A stretch of DNA of 64,000 nt from Protaetiibacter sp. SSC-01 (GCF_014483895.1 NZ_CP059987.1:186001-250000); one strand, 5' to 3'. Shown: positions 17,188 to 26,266, counted from the first letter of the stretch. The notes: generated by a model from the sequence alone, not told the origin. Made by a program: numbers and translations.

Positions 17188-18749
17188 TGAAGCCCGCGGT
17201 CGACCTCGCCGACGGCGAGTGGCACCACCTGCACCCCGCGACGCCCTTCCTCAAGGGCGGCATCGCGCTCATCGCGATCCTCGGCATCGTCATCACGAAC
17301 CTGCGCGAGCGTCTCATCGAGTGGTTCTTCCCGATGTTCGAGTGCCCGCCGGGGGTGTGCGAGGAGGACCCGATCTCGGTCGCGCTCAACCGCTACCTGA
17401 TCTTCGTGCTGCTCGGCATCTTCGTGGTGCTGCTCGTGATCATCGGGCTGTTCTGGGTGTCGTGGCGCATGAACACGCTCCGCGTGACCGACGAGGTCGT
17501 CGAGATCCGTCAGGGCGTCGTCTTCCGCTCGCACCGCAAGGCGCGTCTCGACCGCATCCAGGGCATCAACATCCAGCGCTCGCTCTTCGCCCGCATCTTC
17601 GGGGCGGCGAAGCTCGAGATCAGCGGCGCGGGCGCTGAGTCGAACATGCAGCTCGCCTACCTCTCGGGTGCCAACGCGGATGCGCTGCGCGCCGAGCTGC
17701 TGCGTCGGGCCTCCGGTCTGCGGGCGCGTGAAGCGGCGGACGCGGTCGCGCGCGCGGAGGCGGATGCCGCATCCGAGCCCGGCGACGCGGCGCGCGTGAG
17801 CCTCGCGGAGGTCGCGCGCCAGCGGCTCGCCGAGTTCTCGGCGCCCGAGCTCGATCCTTCGCTCGCCCCGCCGCAGTCGGTCGTGACGATGAGCGCGGGG
17901 CGCCTCGTCGGCTCGACGCTGCTCAACGCCGGCACGTGGATCTTCCTGCTCGCGATCGTGGGTGTCGTGCTCGCGATGTCGCTCACCGACGCGGGCGGGT
18001 TCGTGTTCTTCGGCCTCATCCCGATGGTCTTCGGTTTCGGCTCCTATGTCGTGAACCGCGTCGTGAAGTCGCTGCGGTACTCGATCGCCGCGACGCCCGA
18101 CGGCGTGCGCGTCGGGTTCGGCCTGCTCTCGACGAGCAACGAGACGATCCCGCCGGGCCGCATCCACGCCGTCGAGATCAGCCAAGATCTGCTGTGGCGC
18201 CCCTTCGACTGGTGGACGGTGCGCGTCAACCTCGCCTCCCGCTCGCTCTCGTCGAGTGCCAACGCGCAGCTGACGACGACGATCCTGCCCGTCGGCTCGC
18301 GCGCCGAGGTGTTCAAGGTGCTCGAGCTCGTGCTGCCGAGCCTCATGAGCGACGAGACGCGCGCGCTCGTCGAGGGCGGCCTGCTGCCCGCGCGCCCCGA
18401 GGACGGCTTCACGACCTCGCCGCGCCGCGGGGCCGTGCTGCGCTGGTTCTCGTGGCGCCGCAACGGCTTCCTGCTGCACCCGGATGCCGTGGTGCTGCGC
18501 CGGGGCGCGCTCTGGCGCTCGCTCGCGGTCGTGCCGACCGCCCGCACGCAGAGCGTCGCCGTGAGCCAGGGTCCGCTCGAGCGGGCGCTGCGCCTCGCGA
18601 AGGTGCGCCTGCACACCGTGCAGGGGCCCGTCACGCCGTCGCTCGGCGCGCTCGACGTGCGCGACGCATCCGCCCTCTTCCGCGACACGGCGACCGCGAG
18701 CGTCGCCGCGATCAGGGCCGACCGCACCCACCGCTGGGGGTCGGCGTGA
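17187..18749 (+). CDS. Multi-PH-domain (YdbT-like) membrane protein
   Basis: 520 residues. N-terminal membrane segments (~27-45 and ~70-95), a bPH2 domain (RVTDEVVEIRQGVVFRSHRKARLDRIQGINIQRS), an Ala/Glu-rich linker (~175-230), two more membrane segments (~245-285), a second PH domain (VRVGFGLLSTSNETIPPGRIHAVEISQ) and a third near the C-terminus (WRRNGFLLHPDAVVLRRGALW). Partner of the preceding PH protein; role unknown. A GTG at 17184 is an alternative start. It overlaps the DUF2520 gene by 4 bases. Confidence 0.85.
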   Translation: MKPAVDLADGEWHHLHPATPFLKGGIALIAILGIVITNLRERLIEWFFPMFECPPGVCEEDPISVALNRYLIFVLLGIFVVLLVIIGLFWVSWRMNTLRVTDEVVEIRQGVVFRSHRKARLDRIQGINIQRSLFARIFGAAKLEISGAGAESNMQLAYLSGANADALRAELLRRASGLRAREAADAVARAEADAASEPGDAARVSLAEVARQRLAEFSAPELDPSLAPPQSVVTMSAGRLVGSTLLNAGTWIFLLAIVGVVLAMSLTDAGGFVFFGLIPMVFGFGSYVVNRVVKSLRYSIAATPDGVRVGFGLLSTSNETIPPGRIHAVEISQDLLWRPFDWWTVRVNLASRSLSSSANAQLTTTILPVGSRAEVFKVLELVLPSLMSDETRALVEGGLLPARPEDGFTTSPRRGAVLRWFSWRRNGFLLHPDAVVLRRGALWRSLAVVPTARTQSVAVSQGPLERALRLAKVRLHTVQGPVTPSLGALDVRDASALFRDTATASVAAIRADRTHRWGSA

Positions 18750-19423
18750 CCGAGCGGGCGGGCCGCCTCGGCATCGGGGTGATCGGCGGTGGCCACGTCG
18801 GTCCTGTGCTCGGTGCCGCGCTCGGCGGTGCGGGTCACGCGATCGTCGGGGTCGCGACGGTCTCCGACGAGGGGCGCGAGCGCGTCGAGGCGCTCCTGCC
18901 GGGTGTCCCCGTGCTCACGGTGCCCGAGCTCGTCGAGCGCAGCGAGCTCGTGCTCATCGCCGTGCCCGACGCCGAGCTGCCCGACCTCGTCGCGGGGCTC
19001 GCGGCGGTCGGCGCATGGCAGCCGGGTCAGCTCGTCGTGCACACGGCGCCCGGCCACGGGGTGGCGGTGCTGCAGCCCGCCCTCGCCGCGGGCGCCATCC
19101 CGCTCGCCATCCACCCCGCCATGGTCTTCACGGGCACGAGCATCGACCTCGTGCGCCTTCAGGCCACGTGGTGCGCCGTGACGGCGCCCACGCCCGTGCT
19201 GCCGATCGCCCAGGCGCTCGTCGTCGAGCTCGGCGCCGAGCCCGTCGTCGTGTCCGAGGCGCAGCGCGCCCGGTACGGCGAGGTCGTCGCCGCCGCGCGC
19301 GGCTTCGCGACGGATGCCGTGGCCGGCTTCGTGAGCGAGCTGCGGGAGGCGGGCGTCGAGCAGCCCACCCGCCTGCTGGGCCCCCTCATCCGCTCGGCCG
19401 TGGAGACCGCGCTCGCGGACTAG
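18746..19423 (+). CDS. DUF2520 Rossmann-fold protein (dehydrogenase-like)
   Basis: 225 residues from the GTG overlapping the upstream stop. The nucleotide-binding turn GVIGGGHVG is at residues 11-19, then a C-terminal DUF2520 helical domain (AIHPAMVFTGTSIDL). The family lies immediately upstream of panC in actinobacteria (Rv3603c in M. tuberculosis) and resembles NADP-dependent oxidoreductases such as ketopantoate reductase; a role in pantothenate synthesis is suggested by context but not proven. Its stop codon TAG begins the panC -10 box. Confidence 0.88.
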   Translation: MTERAGRLGIGVIGGGHVGPVLGAALGGAGHAIVGVATVSDEGRERVEALLPGVPVLTVPELVERSELVLIAVPDAELPDLVAGLAAVGAWQPGQLVVHTAPGHGVAVLQPALAAGAIPLAIHPAMVFTGTSIDLVRLQATWCAVTAPTPVLPIAQALVVELGAEPVVVSEAQRARYGEVVAAARGFATDAVAGFVSELREAGVEQPTRLLGPLIRSAVETALAD

Positions 19424-19426
19424 CCT
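19421..19426 (+). promoter_or_regulatory. -10 box (TAGCCT) of panC, overlapping upstream stop codon
   Basis: TAGCCT ends 7 bases before the panC GTG; its first three bases are the stop codon of the DUF2520 gene. Confidence 0.5.
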
Positions 19427-19433
19427 TGACAGG

Positions 19434-20273
19434 GTGAGCCAGCCCCAGGTCGTGACCGAGATCGACGAGCTCCGTGCTCGCCTGGCGGGCAAGCAGGTCG
19501 CCCTCGTGCCCACGATGGGCGCGCTGCACGACGGCCACCTCGCCCTCGTCGACCGCGCCGCCGAGCTCGCCGACACGGTCGTCGTCTCGATCTTCGTGAA
19601 CCCCCTGCAGTTCGGGCCCTCCGAGGACCTCGAGAAGTACCCACGCGACCTCGAGGGCGACCTCGCGACGCTCGAGGGCCACGGCGTCGCCTACGTCTTC
19701 GCGCCGACGCCCGCCGAGATGTACCCCGACGGCAAGCCGCAGACGACCCTGCGCGGTGGCGGCGTCGCCGAGATCCTCGAGGGTCGAAGCCGTCCCGGCC
19801 ACTTCGACGGGATGCTCACGGTCGTCGCGAAGCTCTTCGGCATCGTGCGGCCCCACGTCGCCGTCTTCGGCCAGAAGGACGCGCAGCAGCTCTTCCTCGT
19901 GCAGCGCATGGTGCGCGACCTCGACATGCTCGTGCGCATCGAGCCCGTCGACACGGTGCGCGAACCCGACGGCCTCGCCATCTCGAGCCGCAACCGCTAC
20001 CTCTCCCCCGAGGAGCGCGCCGCCGCCCCCGCGCTCCACCGCGCGCTCGAGGCTGCCGCATCCGCGGGCGACCGGGGGATCGACGCCGTGCTCGCGGCCG
20101 CGCAGTCGGTGCTCATGGGGGAGGAGCTCGTGACCGTCGACTACCTTAAGGTGGTCGACCCGCGCACCTTCCAGCCGGTGCCCGACGACTACCGGGGCCC
20201 CGCCCGCGCGCTCATCGCCGCGCAGGTCGGATCCACGCGCCTCATCGACAACGACGCCCTCTACCTGAACTGA
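19434..20273 (+). CDS. panC: Pantoate--beta-alanine ligase
   Basis: 279 residues. [13 protein letters not shown] (residues 26-38) holds the HxGH nucleotide motif, and [18 protein letters not shown] and VFGQKDAQQ are the pantoate and ATP-binding blocks. It makes pantothenate from pantoate, beta-alanine and ATP. It lies between DUF2520 and lysS as in other actinobacteria, but panD and a type III pantothenate kinase gene, present at this place in M. tuberculosis, are absent. Confidence 0.96.
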   Translation: MSQPQVVTEIDELRARLAGKQVALVPTMGALHDGHLALVDRAAELADTVVVSIFVNPLQFGPSEDLEKYPRDLEGDLATLEGHGVAYVFAPTPAEMYPDGKPQTTLRGGGVAEILEGRSRPGHFDGMLTVVAKLFGIVRPHVAVFGQKDAQQLFLVQRMVRDLDMLVRIEPVDTVREPDGLAISSRNRYLSPEERAAAPALHRALEAAASAGDRGIDAVLAAAQSVLMGEELVTVDYLKVVDPRTFQPVPDDYRGPARALIAAQVGSTRLIDNDALYLN

Positions 20274-20281
20274 GCACCCCC

Positions 20282-21808
20282 GTGACCGAGCAGCCTGCGA
20301 CGCCAGCGACCGCATCCGAGACCCCCGCCGCCGAGCTCACGCACGAGGAGATCGCGGAGCAGAAGGCCGTGCGGCTCGCGAAGCGCGAGCGCCTCATCGC
20401 CGAGGGCGACGGCGCCTACCCCGTGACGCTGCCCATCACGGCGACGATCCCCGAGGTGCGCGAGCGCTTCGGCGGGCTCGAGCCGGATGCCGCCACGGGT
20501 GTCGAGGTCGGCGTCGCCGGCCGCGTCGTGCACCTGCGCAACACGGGCAAGCTGTGCTTCGCGGCCCTGCAGTCGGGCGACGGCACGCGCATCCAGGCGA
20601 TGGTGTCGCTCGCCGAGGTGGGCGAGGAGTCGCTGCAGCGCTGGAAGGAGCTCGTCGACCTCGGCGACCACGTGTTCGTGCGCGGCGAGGTGATCTCGTC
20701 GCGCCGGGGCGAGCTCAGCATCCTCGTGAAGGAGTGGCGCATCGCGGCGAAGGCGATCCTGCCGCTGCCGAACCTGCACAGCGAACTCTCCGAGGAGACG
20801 CGCGTGCGCCAGCGCTACCTCGACCTCATCGTGCGCGAGCAGGCCCGCAAAACGGTCGTCGCGCGCGCCAAGGCCGTCGCGTCGCTGCGCGCGACCTTCG
20901 CCTCGCACGACTTCCTCGAGGTCGAGACCCCGATGCTGCAGACGATGCACGGCGGCGCTGCGGCTCGCCCGTTCGTCACGCACTCGAACGCCTTCGACAC
21001 CGAGCTCTTCCTGCGCATAGCGCCCGAGCTCTTCCTCAAGCGCGCGGCGGTCGGCGGCATCGACCGCGTCTTCGAGATCAACCGCAACTTCCGCAACGAG
21101 GGCGCCGACTCGACCCACAGCCCTGAGTTCGCGATGCTCGAGGCGTACCAGGCGTACGGCGACTACAACACGATCGCCGACCTCACGCAGGAGCTCATCC
21201 AGAACGCCGCGCTCGCGGTGTCGGGCTCGCACGTCGTGACGTGGGCCGACGGCACCGAGTTCGACCTCGGCGGCGAGTGGGCGCGCATCTCGATGTACGA
21301 CTCGCTCTCGGATGCGGCGGGCGTCGCGATCACGCCGGAGACGCCCCTCGAGGAGCTCGCCGCGCTCGCCGAGCGCGAGGGCGTCGAGGTGAAGCTGCCG
21401 ACGCACGGCAAGTACGTCGAGGAGCTGTGGGAGCACTTCGTGAAGGGCGAGCTCGAGCGCCCCACCTTCGTCATGGACTTCCCCGTCGACACCTCGCCGC
21501 TCGTGCGCGACCACCGTTCGATCGCCGGCGTCGTCGAGAAGTGGGACCTCTACGTGCGCGGCTTCGAGCTCGCGACCGGCTACTCCGAGCTCGTGGATCC
21601 CGTCATCCAGCGGGAGCGCTTCGTCGAGCAGGCGAAGCTCGCGGCGCGCGGCGACGACGAGGCCATGCGCCTCGACGAGGAGTTCCTGCGCGCCATGGAG
21701 CACGGGATGCCACCCATGGGCGGCATGGGCATGGGCATCGACCGCCTGCTCATGGCGATCACGGGCCTCGGCATCCGCGAGACGATCCTCTTCCCGCTCG
21801 TCAAGTAG
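20282..21808 (+). CDS. lysS: Lysyl-tRNA synthetase, class II
   Basis: 508 residues. OB-fold anticodon-binding domain (~60-180), then the class II catalytic core with motif 2 [20 protein letters not shown] (Arg in FRNEG) and motif 3 [13 protein letters not shown] near the C-terminus. It charges tRNA-Lys. GTG start 8 bases after the panC stop, so probably co-transcribed. The ~20-residue N-terminal extension is Ala/Thr-rich and not conserved. Confidence 0.97.
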   Translation: MTEQPATPATASETPAAELTHEEIAEQKAVRLAKRERLIAEGDGAYPVTLPITATIPEVRERFGGLEPDAATGVEVGVAGRVVHLRNTGKLCFAALQSGDGTRIQAMVSLAEVGEESLQRWKELVDLGDHVFVRGEVISSRRGELSILVKEWRIAAKAILPLPNLHSELSEETRVRQRYLDLIVREQARKTVVARAKAVASLRATFASHDFLEVETPMLQTMHGGAAARPFVTHSNAFDTELFLRIAPELFLKRAAVGGIDRVFEINRNFRNEGADSTHSPEFAMLEAYQAYGDYNTIADLTQELIQNAALAVSGSHVVTWADGTEFDLGGEWARISMYDSLSDAAGVAITPETPLEELAALAEREGVEVKLPTHGKYVEELWEHFVKGELERPTFVMDFPVDTSPLVRDHRSIAGVVEKWDLYVRGFELATGYSELVDPVIQRERFVEQAKLAARGDDEAMRLDEEFLRAMEHGMPPMGGMGMGIDRLLMAITGLGIRETILFPLVK

Positions 21809-21878
21809 GCCGGCAGCGACCGCCCGCGACCGCCCCCGACCACTCGGACGGGGGGAGGCGGTGCAGGCGAGCGATTGT

Positions 21879-21884
21879 TAGCTT
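21879..21884 (+). promoter_or_regulatory. -10 box (TAGCTT) before the surface-protein gene
   Basis: TAGCTT ends 6 bases before an in-frame ATG at 21891. It would allow either a leaderless start there or a 66-base leader to the ATG at 21957. Confidence 0.45.
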
Positions 21885-21956
21885 GAGCTGATGGGCTCGT
21901 CCCCGGAGCCCGACGCGCACGGCTGCGCCCGCGCGCTCTCCCGAGAAGGTCACCGA

Positions 21957-24560
21957 ATGCGCCTGCCCGTCCTCGCCCACCGCACCTCCGCGGCGATCGC
22001 CGCCCTGGCCGTCGTCGCCGGCTCGGTGCTCGTCGCCGCTCCCGCGGCCGCGGCCGAACCCGCCGTCATCACCATCACGAGCCCGGCCGACGGTGTCGTG
22101 CTCGAGCCCGTCGGGGGAGTGCTCGTGAGAATCCAGGTGAGCGACCCGACCGCGCAGTACACGGTGGAGTTCGACGGCCAGGGCCCGGTGGACTTCTCGA
22201 ACTGGGTGGACGACGCCGGCCGACTCTGGTTCTCCAAGTCGCTCGCGAACGGCTGGCACACGATGGTGGTCGAGGGTGGCGGCGGCCGAGCCACCACGAC
22301 CTTCCTGCTCGACGACATCCCTCCCGCGGTGGAGATCTCGCGCCCGGCGGCCGGCGAGGTCGTCGGCGCCACGCTGCTGCTCGACTACTCGGTCGGCGAC
22401 GGCCTCACCACGTGGATGTCGATCGACGGCGCCCCCGAGCAGGCTGTGGGCGCGCCGCCGCACACCATCGACGTGAGCGGCATGTCGGAAGGCGCCCACA
22501 CCGTCACGGTGCGCTCGGTCGACGGTTTCGGAAACTCGGGCTCGGCGACGCGCACCTTCGTCGTCGACCGCACTCCGCCACAGCTCACGGTGCTCACGCC
22601 GGCGGCCGACGCGTGGGTGTCGGCGTACTACGGAGTGCCCATCCGGGTGTCGTCCGATGAGCCGCTAGGCAACGAGTGGCGGGTGAGCGTCGATGGATCG
22701 GTCGTGCGCGGATGGACGGCCGGCGGACAGGAGCTGTCGTACACCTATGTGCCGCCCGGTTGGTCTCACGGGTCGAGCCACACGATCGCGGTTGAGTCGC
22801 GTGATCCGCGGGGCCTCGTCGGACAGACGCAGCTCACGGTGCTCGCCGACGCCACCTTCCCGAACGTCGGCTTCGAGCGGCCGGCGGGAACGCTTGTCCC
22901 CGGCAGCGTGCTTCGGGGAAGCGCGTCCGATGTCTCGGGGATCGCCTCGGTGGAGTTCATCTTCCTGGAGACCGCCGGTGGCGAGTGCACCCTGACCGAG
23001 CTGTACAGGGCCCCCGCCACGGTCGACGGCACGCAGTGGGAGCTCGTGCTGCCGAACGAGGTCGTGAGCGGCGAGTACTGCATCGGCGCCGCCGTGGTGG
23101 ACGGCGCCGGCAACAGCGTGCGCGCGTACGGCTACGCCTACACCGTGACGGTGGATGCGACGGGTCCCGACGCTCCCACCGGCCTCGCGCCCACGGGGAC
23201 GCTCTGGACGGCACCGAAGGAGCTCTCCTGGAGCGCCGTGGCGGATGCCGCGCGCTACGAGTACCGCCTCGCCGCGGACGCCGACGGCCTCGACACCGCG
23301 CCCGTCTTCTCGGTGACCGCGACATCCGCCGCCCCCGGGCTCGACCTCTCGAGCCCGTTCGTGTGGCAGGTGCGCGGCGTCGACGAGTACGGCAACGCGG
23401 GCGACTGGACGGATGCGCAGAGCGTCTCGGTGCTGCCGCTGCCGGTGATCGACGGGGCGTGCGAGGGGCTGTGCGGACTCGTCGGCCACGAGTTCGAGCT
23501 CGAGTGGAGCGCCGTCCCGGGCGCCGTCGGCTACCACGTGGCGCTCGGCTGGGGTGGCCCCGACCACGACGAGCACGTCGAGGTGTTCGAGCTCGGCGCC
23601 GACACCGACGCCACGATCGTCGTGCCCGCCGACGTGCCGCGCGAGGCGATCAGCCTGCGCGTGCGCGCCGTGCTCGACGAGCCGCTGCAGGGGGCGGCCG
23701 CCGGCCCGTGGAGCCAGCCGCTCACCTACCTGCACATCGGCGATCCCGCGAAGCCCAGGCTGCTCGGGCCGGTCGCGGGCACGCGCGTGGACGGCGACGC
23801 GGTCGAGCTCAGCTGGAACGACGACCCCACGGTGATGCTGTGGGAGCTGCGGATCTCGCGCGTGCCGCTCACCGACGAGGACGGCGGCCTCCGGGTCGAC
23901 CCGCAGCCGCTGCTCGACCCGATGATCCTCCTGCTCATCGCGACCGAGTTCGGGGGGGAGGTGCCGAGCGGGCTCGACTTCGCGGAGATCGACGCGCTCC
24001 TCGGCTGCCGTGCTCTCGAGGAGCTCGCGGGCGCCGGCTCGGAGGGCATCGTGCTGCCCTTCCCGTGCGCCGACGGCTCGTACACGCTGCCGGATGCGCT
24101 CGCCGACGGCGACTACTACTGGCAGGTGCGCGGGTACGGCATCACGATCACGGCCGGGGCCGGCGTCCTGGAGACCGCGGGGCCGTGGTCGGATGTCGGC
24201 CACTTCGAGGTCGGCGACGATGCTCCCCTCGCGCCGGGCGAGGGCGGCTCGGGCACGCTGCCCGCCGCCCCCACGGCGCCCGGCTCGCCCACGGTGCAGC
24301 AGCCCGTGATCGACGAGGGGTTCGCTCCCGGCGACGACGGGACCGACGATGCGGATGACGCATCCGGGGACGACGGTGCGGCGGGCGGCGCGGCGGGCGG
24401 CTCCGCCGAGGGCTCAGGTGAGCCGGGCGACGCCGACGAGCCGATCGTGAGGTCCGAGGAGGCGTTCCCGTTCGTGTGGCTCATCGTCGGGCTCGCGGTG
24501 CTCGTGGCGCTCGCCGGCGCCGTGGTGTTCATCCGCTTCGTCGCCGTGCGGAGGGGCTGA
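21957..24560 (+). CDS. Large cell-surface protein with Ig-like/FnIII-like domains and C-terminal anchor
   Basis: 867 residues. Signal peptide 1-33 (MRLPVLAHRTSAA... ending AAAA). Then a string of Ig-like beta domains of about 85-100 residues (repeated openings such as VEISRPAAGEVVGATLLLDYSV and LTVLTPAADAWVSAYYGVP), FnIII-like domains with WQVRGVDEYGN and WQVRGYG motifs, an Asp/Gly/Ala-rich acidic linker and one C-terminal membrane segment (FVWLIVGLAVLVALAGAVVFI) ending in a short basic tail. There is no LPXTG motif. The start at 21957 has GAGAAGG upstream; ATG 21891 would add 22 residues with acids before the signal peptide. Role unknown; adhesion or envelope structure is plausible. Confidence 0.83.
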   Translation: MRLPVLAHRTSAAIAALAVVAGSVLVAAPAAAAEPAVITITSPADGVVLEPVGGVLVRIQVSDPTAQYTVEFDGQGPVDFSNWVDDAGRLWFSKSLANGWHTMVVEGGGGRATTTFLLDDIPPAVEISRPAAGEVVGATLLLDYSVGDGLTTWMSIDGAPEQAVGAPPHTIDVSGMSEGAHTVTVRSVDGFGNSGSATRTFVVDRTPPQLTVLTPAADAWVSAYYGVPIRVSSDEPLGNEWRVSVDGSVVRGWTAGGQELSYTYVPPGWSHGSSHTIAVESRDPRGLVGQTQLTVLADATFPNVGFERPAGTLVPGSVLRGSASDVSGIASVEFIFLETAGGECTLTELYRAPATVDGTQWELVLPNEVVSGEYCIGAAVVDGAGNSVRAYGYAYTVTVDATGPDAPTGLAPTGTLWTAPKELSWSAVADAARYEYRLAADADGLDTAPVFSVTATSAAPGLDLSSPFVWQVRGVDEYGNAGDWTDAQSVSVLPLPVIDGACEGLCGLVGHEFELEWSAVPGAVGYHVALGWGGPDHDEHVEVFELGADTDATIVVPADVPREAISLRVRAVLDEPLQGAAAGPWSQPLTYLHIGDPAKPRLLGPVAGTRVDGDAVELSWNDDPTVMLWELRISRVPLTDEDGGLRVDPQPLLDPMILLLIATEFGGEVPSGLDFAEIDALLGCRALEELAGAGSEGIVLPFPCADGSYTLPDALADGDYYWQVRGYGITITAGAGVLETAGPWSDVGHFEVGDDAPLAPGEGGSGTLPAAPTAPGSPTVQQPVIDEGFAPGDDGTDDADDASGDDGAAGGAAGGSAEGSGEPGDADEPIVRSEEAFPFVWLIVGLAVLVALAGAVVFIRFVAVRRG

Positions 24561-24586
24561 CCCGGGAGGCGTCCAGGCGGTCGGGG

Positions 24587-24592
24587 TAGTCT
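24587..24592 (+). promoter_or_regulatory. -10 box (TAGTCT) of leaderless small gene
   Basis: TAGTCT ends 6 bases before ATG 24599, which has no ribosome site. Confidence 0.5.
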
Positions 24593-24598
24593 CGCTGC

Positions 24599-24733
24599 AT
24601 GCCCGACCGTGTGCCCGGCGAGGAGCCGCCGAAGATCACCACCAACCGCATCATCCTGTGGGTCGTGGTGGCGGGCGTGGGTCTGTACCTCATCGGCACG
24701 GGCATCGCGGGCATCATCGCGAAGGCCGGCTGA
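24599..24733 (+). CDS. 44-residue single-pass membrane protein
   Basis: A small gene: a polar N-terminus (MPDRVPGEEPPKITTNR), one membrane segment (IILWVVVAGVGLYLIGTGIAGII) and a short AKAG tail. Support comes from a leaderless-type -10 box six bases before the ATG and from tight coupling to the next small gene, whose ATG overlaps its TGA. Function unknown. Confidence 0.65.
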   Translation: MPDRVPGEEPPKITTNRIILWVVVAGVGLYLIGTGIAGIIAKAG

Positions 24734-24825
24734 TGGATCGGCGCACCTCGCGGCTCGTCATGTACGGCGGGCTCGTGCTCATCGTCGCGATCGTCGTGCT
24801 CGTCGTCGTTTTCAGCCCGCGCTGA
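24733..24825 (+). CDS. 30-residue single-pass membrane microprotein
   Basis: Starts on the last base of the preceding stop (TGATG). Basic N-terminus MDRRTSRLVMYGG, then a Val/Ile/Leu membrane segment and a SPR end. Its arrangement after another tiny membrane protein supports translation by coupling, but at 30 codons chance cannot be excluded. Function unknown. Confidence 0.5.
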   Translation: MDRRTSRLVMYGGLVLIVAIVVLVVVFSPR

Positions 24826-24837
24826 GCCCCGGATCGT

Positions 24838-24843
24838 TAGGCT
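24838..24843 (+). promoter_or_regulatory. -10 box (TAGGCT) of leaderless small gene
   Basis: TAGGCT ends 6 bases before ATG 24850; no ribosome site. Confidence 0.5.
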
Positions 24844-24849
24844 TCTGGC

Positions 24850-25038
24850 ATGCCCACCGACTTCTGGGGAAACGCGATCTTCTCCGTCGTCCCCACGATC
24901 GCGCTGGGGCTCGTGTTCTGGTTCATCATGCGCGCGATCATCCGCGGCGACCGCGTCGAGCGGGCCGAGTACGCGCGCATGGAGGCGGAGGAGCGGGCTC
25001 GCCGCGCCGCCGCGAAGGACGCCAACCCCGCTGGTTGA
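24850..25038 (+). CDS. 62-residue membrane protein with charged C-terminal helix
   Basis: An N-terminal membrane segment (NAIFSVVPTIALGLVFWFIMRAII) is followed by an Arg/Glu/Ala-rich helix (RVERAEYARMEAEERARRAAA). This resembles small actinobacterial membrane proteins of unknown function. The last residues (AG) and the TGA stop are encoded by the first unit of the GGTTGAGTAG repeat array that begins at 25029, so the repeat has replaced or trimmed the original 3' end. Leaderless-type start. Confidence 0.72.
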   Translation: MPTDFWGNAIFSVVPTIALGLVFWFIMRAIIRGDRVERAEYARMEAEERARRAAAKDANPAG

Positions 25039-25127
25039 GTAGCCGCGCGACGCGCCCACCGCAGGTTGAGCAGCCGCGCGACGCGCCCACCGCTGGTTGA
25101 GTAGCCGCGCAGCGGCGTATCGAAACC
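25029..25127 (+). repeat. GGTTGAGTAG repeat array: two 31-bp units plus one 37-bp full unit
   Basis: Units at 25029-25059, 25060-25090 (CGCAGGTTGAGCAG variant) and 25091-25127, the last ending in CGTATCGAAACC. The same 2 short plus 1 full layout occurs at 29019-29117 and 48770-48868. The array lies between the convergent small membrane gene and pirin gene. Confidence 0.85.
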
Positions 25128-25138
25128 AGCCCCCCGCT

Positions 25139-26137
25139 CTACCCCTGCTCCCGCGCCCGCAACCGCACGTTCGGCAGCTCCGGCGCCGGAAGCGGCGCCC
25201 CTTCGTACCCGTCGACGTGACCGAAGCGCCCGCGGCGGTCGGCATCCGCGATCACCTCGTGCTGCCACTGCTCGCGCGCCGCGACGATCTCGTCATGGCT
25301 GCGGCCGACGAAGTTCCACCACATGACGATGGGCTCGTCGAGCGGCGTGCCGCCGATGAGCAGCACGCGCAGCGCACCCACGGGCGCCTCGATGCGCAGC
25401 GCGTCCGCCCCCACCGGCACGACGCCGAGGTGGTGCGCGGGCACATCGACGCCCTGCAGCCGCGCGGGCACGTGGTCGACGACGAGCCCGTACTCGAACA
25501 CGGCATCCGCGGGCAGCTCGACGGATGCGCCCTCCGGCAGCGTGAGCTCGGCCGCGACGAGCGGCGTGTAGGCCGTGACGGGCGAGGTGACGCCGAGCCA
25601 CGACCCGACGAACACGCGCAGCGTCGCCTCGCCGACGGTCGCGACGTCGGCGACGTGGTGCTCGAAGAACGGCGCGACGCCGCGGGCGGCATCCGGAAGC
25701 GCCGTCCACAGCTGCACGCCGTGCAGGTTCGCGGCCGCGGTCGTCGACACCTCCGAGTGCTGGATGCCGCGCCCCGCCGTCATGAGGTTGACGGCGCCGG
25801 GGTCGATGAGCTGGTGGGCGCCCGTCGAGTCGCGGTGCTCGATCTGCCCCTCGTAGAGCCAGCTCACCGTCTGCAGCCCGGTGTGCGGATGCGGCGGCGT
25901 GTCCATGACGCCGTGGCGCGGCGCGGGGGTGGGGCCGTAGGAATCGACGAAGCACCACGCGCCGACGAGCGAGCGCTTCCGCTGGGGGAGCGTGCGGCGC
26001 ACGAGCAGGGCGCGGGGTCCGCCGAGCGGCACCTCGCGGGGCGCGAGCAGCTCGACGGCGGGTGCCACCGCATCCGGCTCCGGCTCCGCCTCGAGCACCG
26101 ATACGAGCTCCTGGGGGTCGCGCTCGAGGTTGCTCAT
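25139..26137 (-). CDS. Pirin family protein (bicupin)
   Basis: 332 residues. The N-terminal cupin carries the pirin metal-site motif PHPHTGLQTVSWL and the later HSE in GRGIQHSEVS; the C-terminal half is the pirin-type second cupin ending with VGRSHDEIVAAREQW. Pirins are non-haem iron proteins acting as quercetinase-like dioxygenases or regulators; the substrate here is unknown. The start at 26137 has a TAGCAT -10 box seven bases upstream on the minus strand and no ribosome site. The gene converges with the small membrane gene across the repeat array. Confidence 0.9.
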   Translation of the reverse strand: MSNLERDPQELVSVLEAEPEPDAVAPAVELLAPREVPLGGPRALLVRRTLPQRKRSLVGAWCFVDSYGPTPAPRHGVMDTPPHPHTGLQTVSWLYEGQIEHRDSTGAHQLIDPGAVNLMTAGRGIQHSEVSTTAAANLHGVQLWTALPDAARGVAPFFEHHVADVATVGEATLRVFVGSWLGVTSPVTAYTPLVAAELTLPEGASVELPADAVFEYGLVVDHVPARLQGVDVPAHHLGVVPVGADALRIEAPVGALRVLLIGGTPLDEPIVMWWNFVGRSHDEIVAAREQWQHEVIADADRRGRFGHVDGYEGAPLPAPELPNVRLRAREQG

Positions 26138-26144
26138 GCCCCGG

Positions 26145-26150
26145 ATGCTA
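26145..26150 (-). promoter_or_regulatory. -10 box (TAGCAT, minus strand) of the pirin gene
   Basis: TAGCAT ends 7 bases before the pirin ATG; no ribosome site is present. Confidence 0.45.
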
Positions 26151-26159
26151 CGCCCGCGG

Positions 26160-26223
26160 CCGTGCTCGCGCTCGCCCGTGCTCGCCCGTGCCCGCGCCCG
26201 TGCCCGCGCCCGTGCCCGCCCGT
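26160..26223. repeat. Low-complexity GCCCGTGC tract
   Basis: About eight irregular repeats of CGCCCGTGC/CGCCCGTGCC between the divergent pirin and lipoprotein genes. It looks like slippage-prone simple sequence upstream of both promoters. Confidence 0.7.
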
Positions 26224-26254
26224 AGTGGGGGTCGAGCGGCGGGGTGAGCATTCC

Positions 26255-26260
26255 TAGGCT
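26255..26260 (+). promoter_or_regulatory. -10 box (TAGGCT) of leaderless lipoprotein gene
   Basis: TAGGCT ends 6 bases before GTG 26267; no ribosome site. Confidence 0.55.
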
Positions 26261-26266
26261 GGCGGG

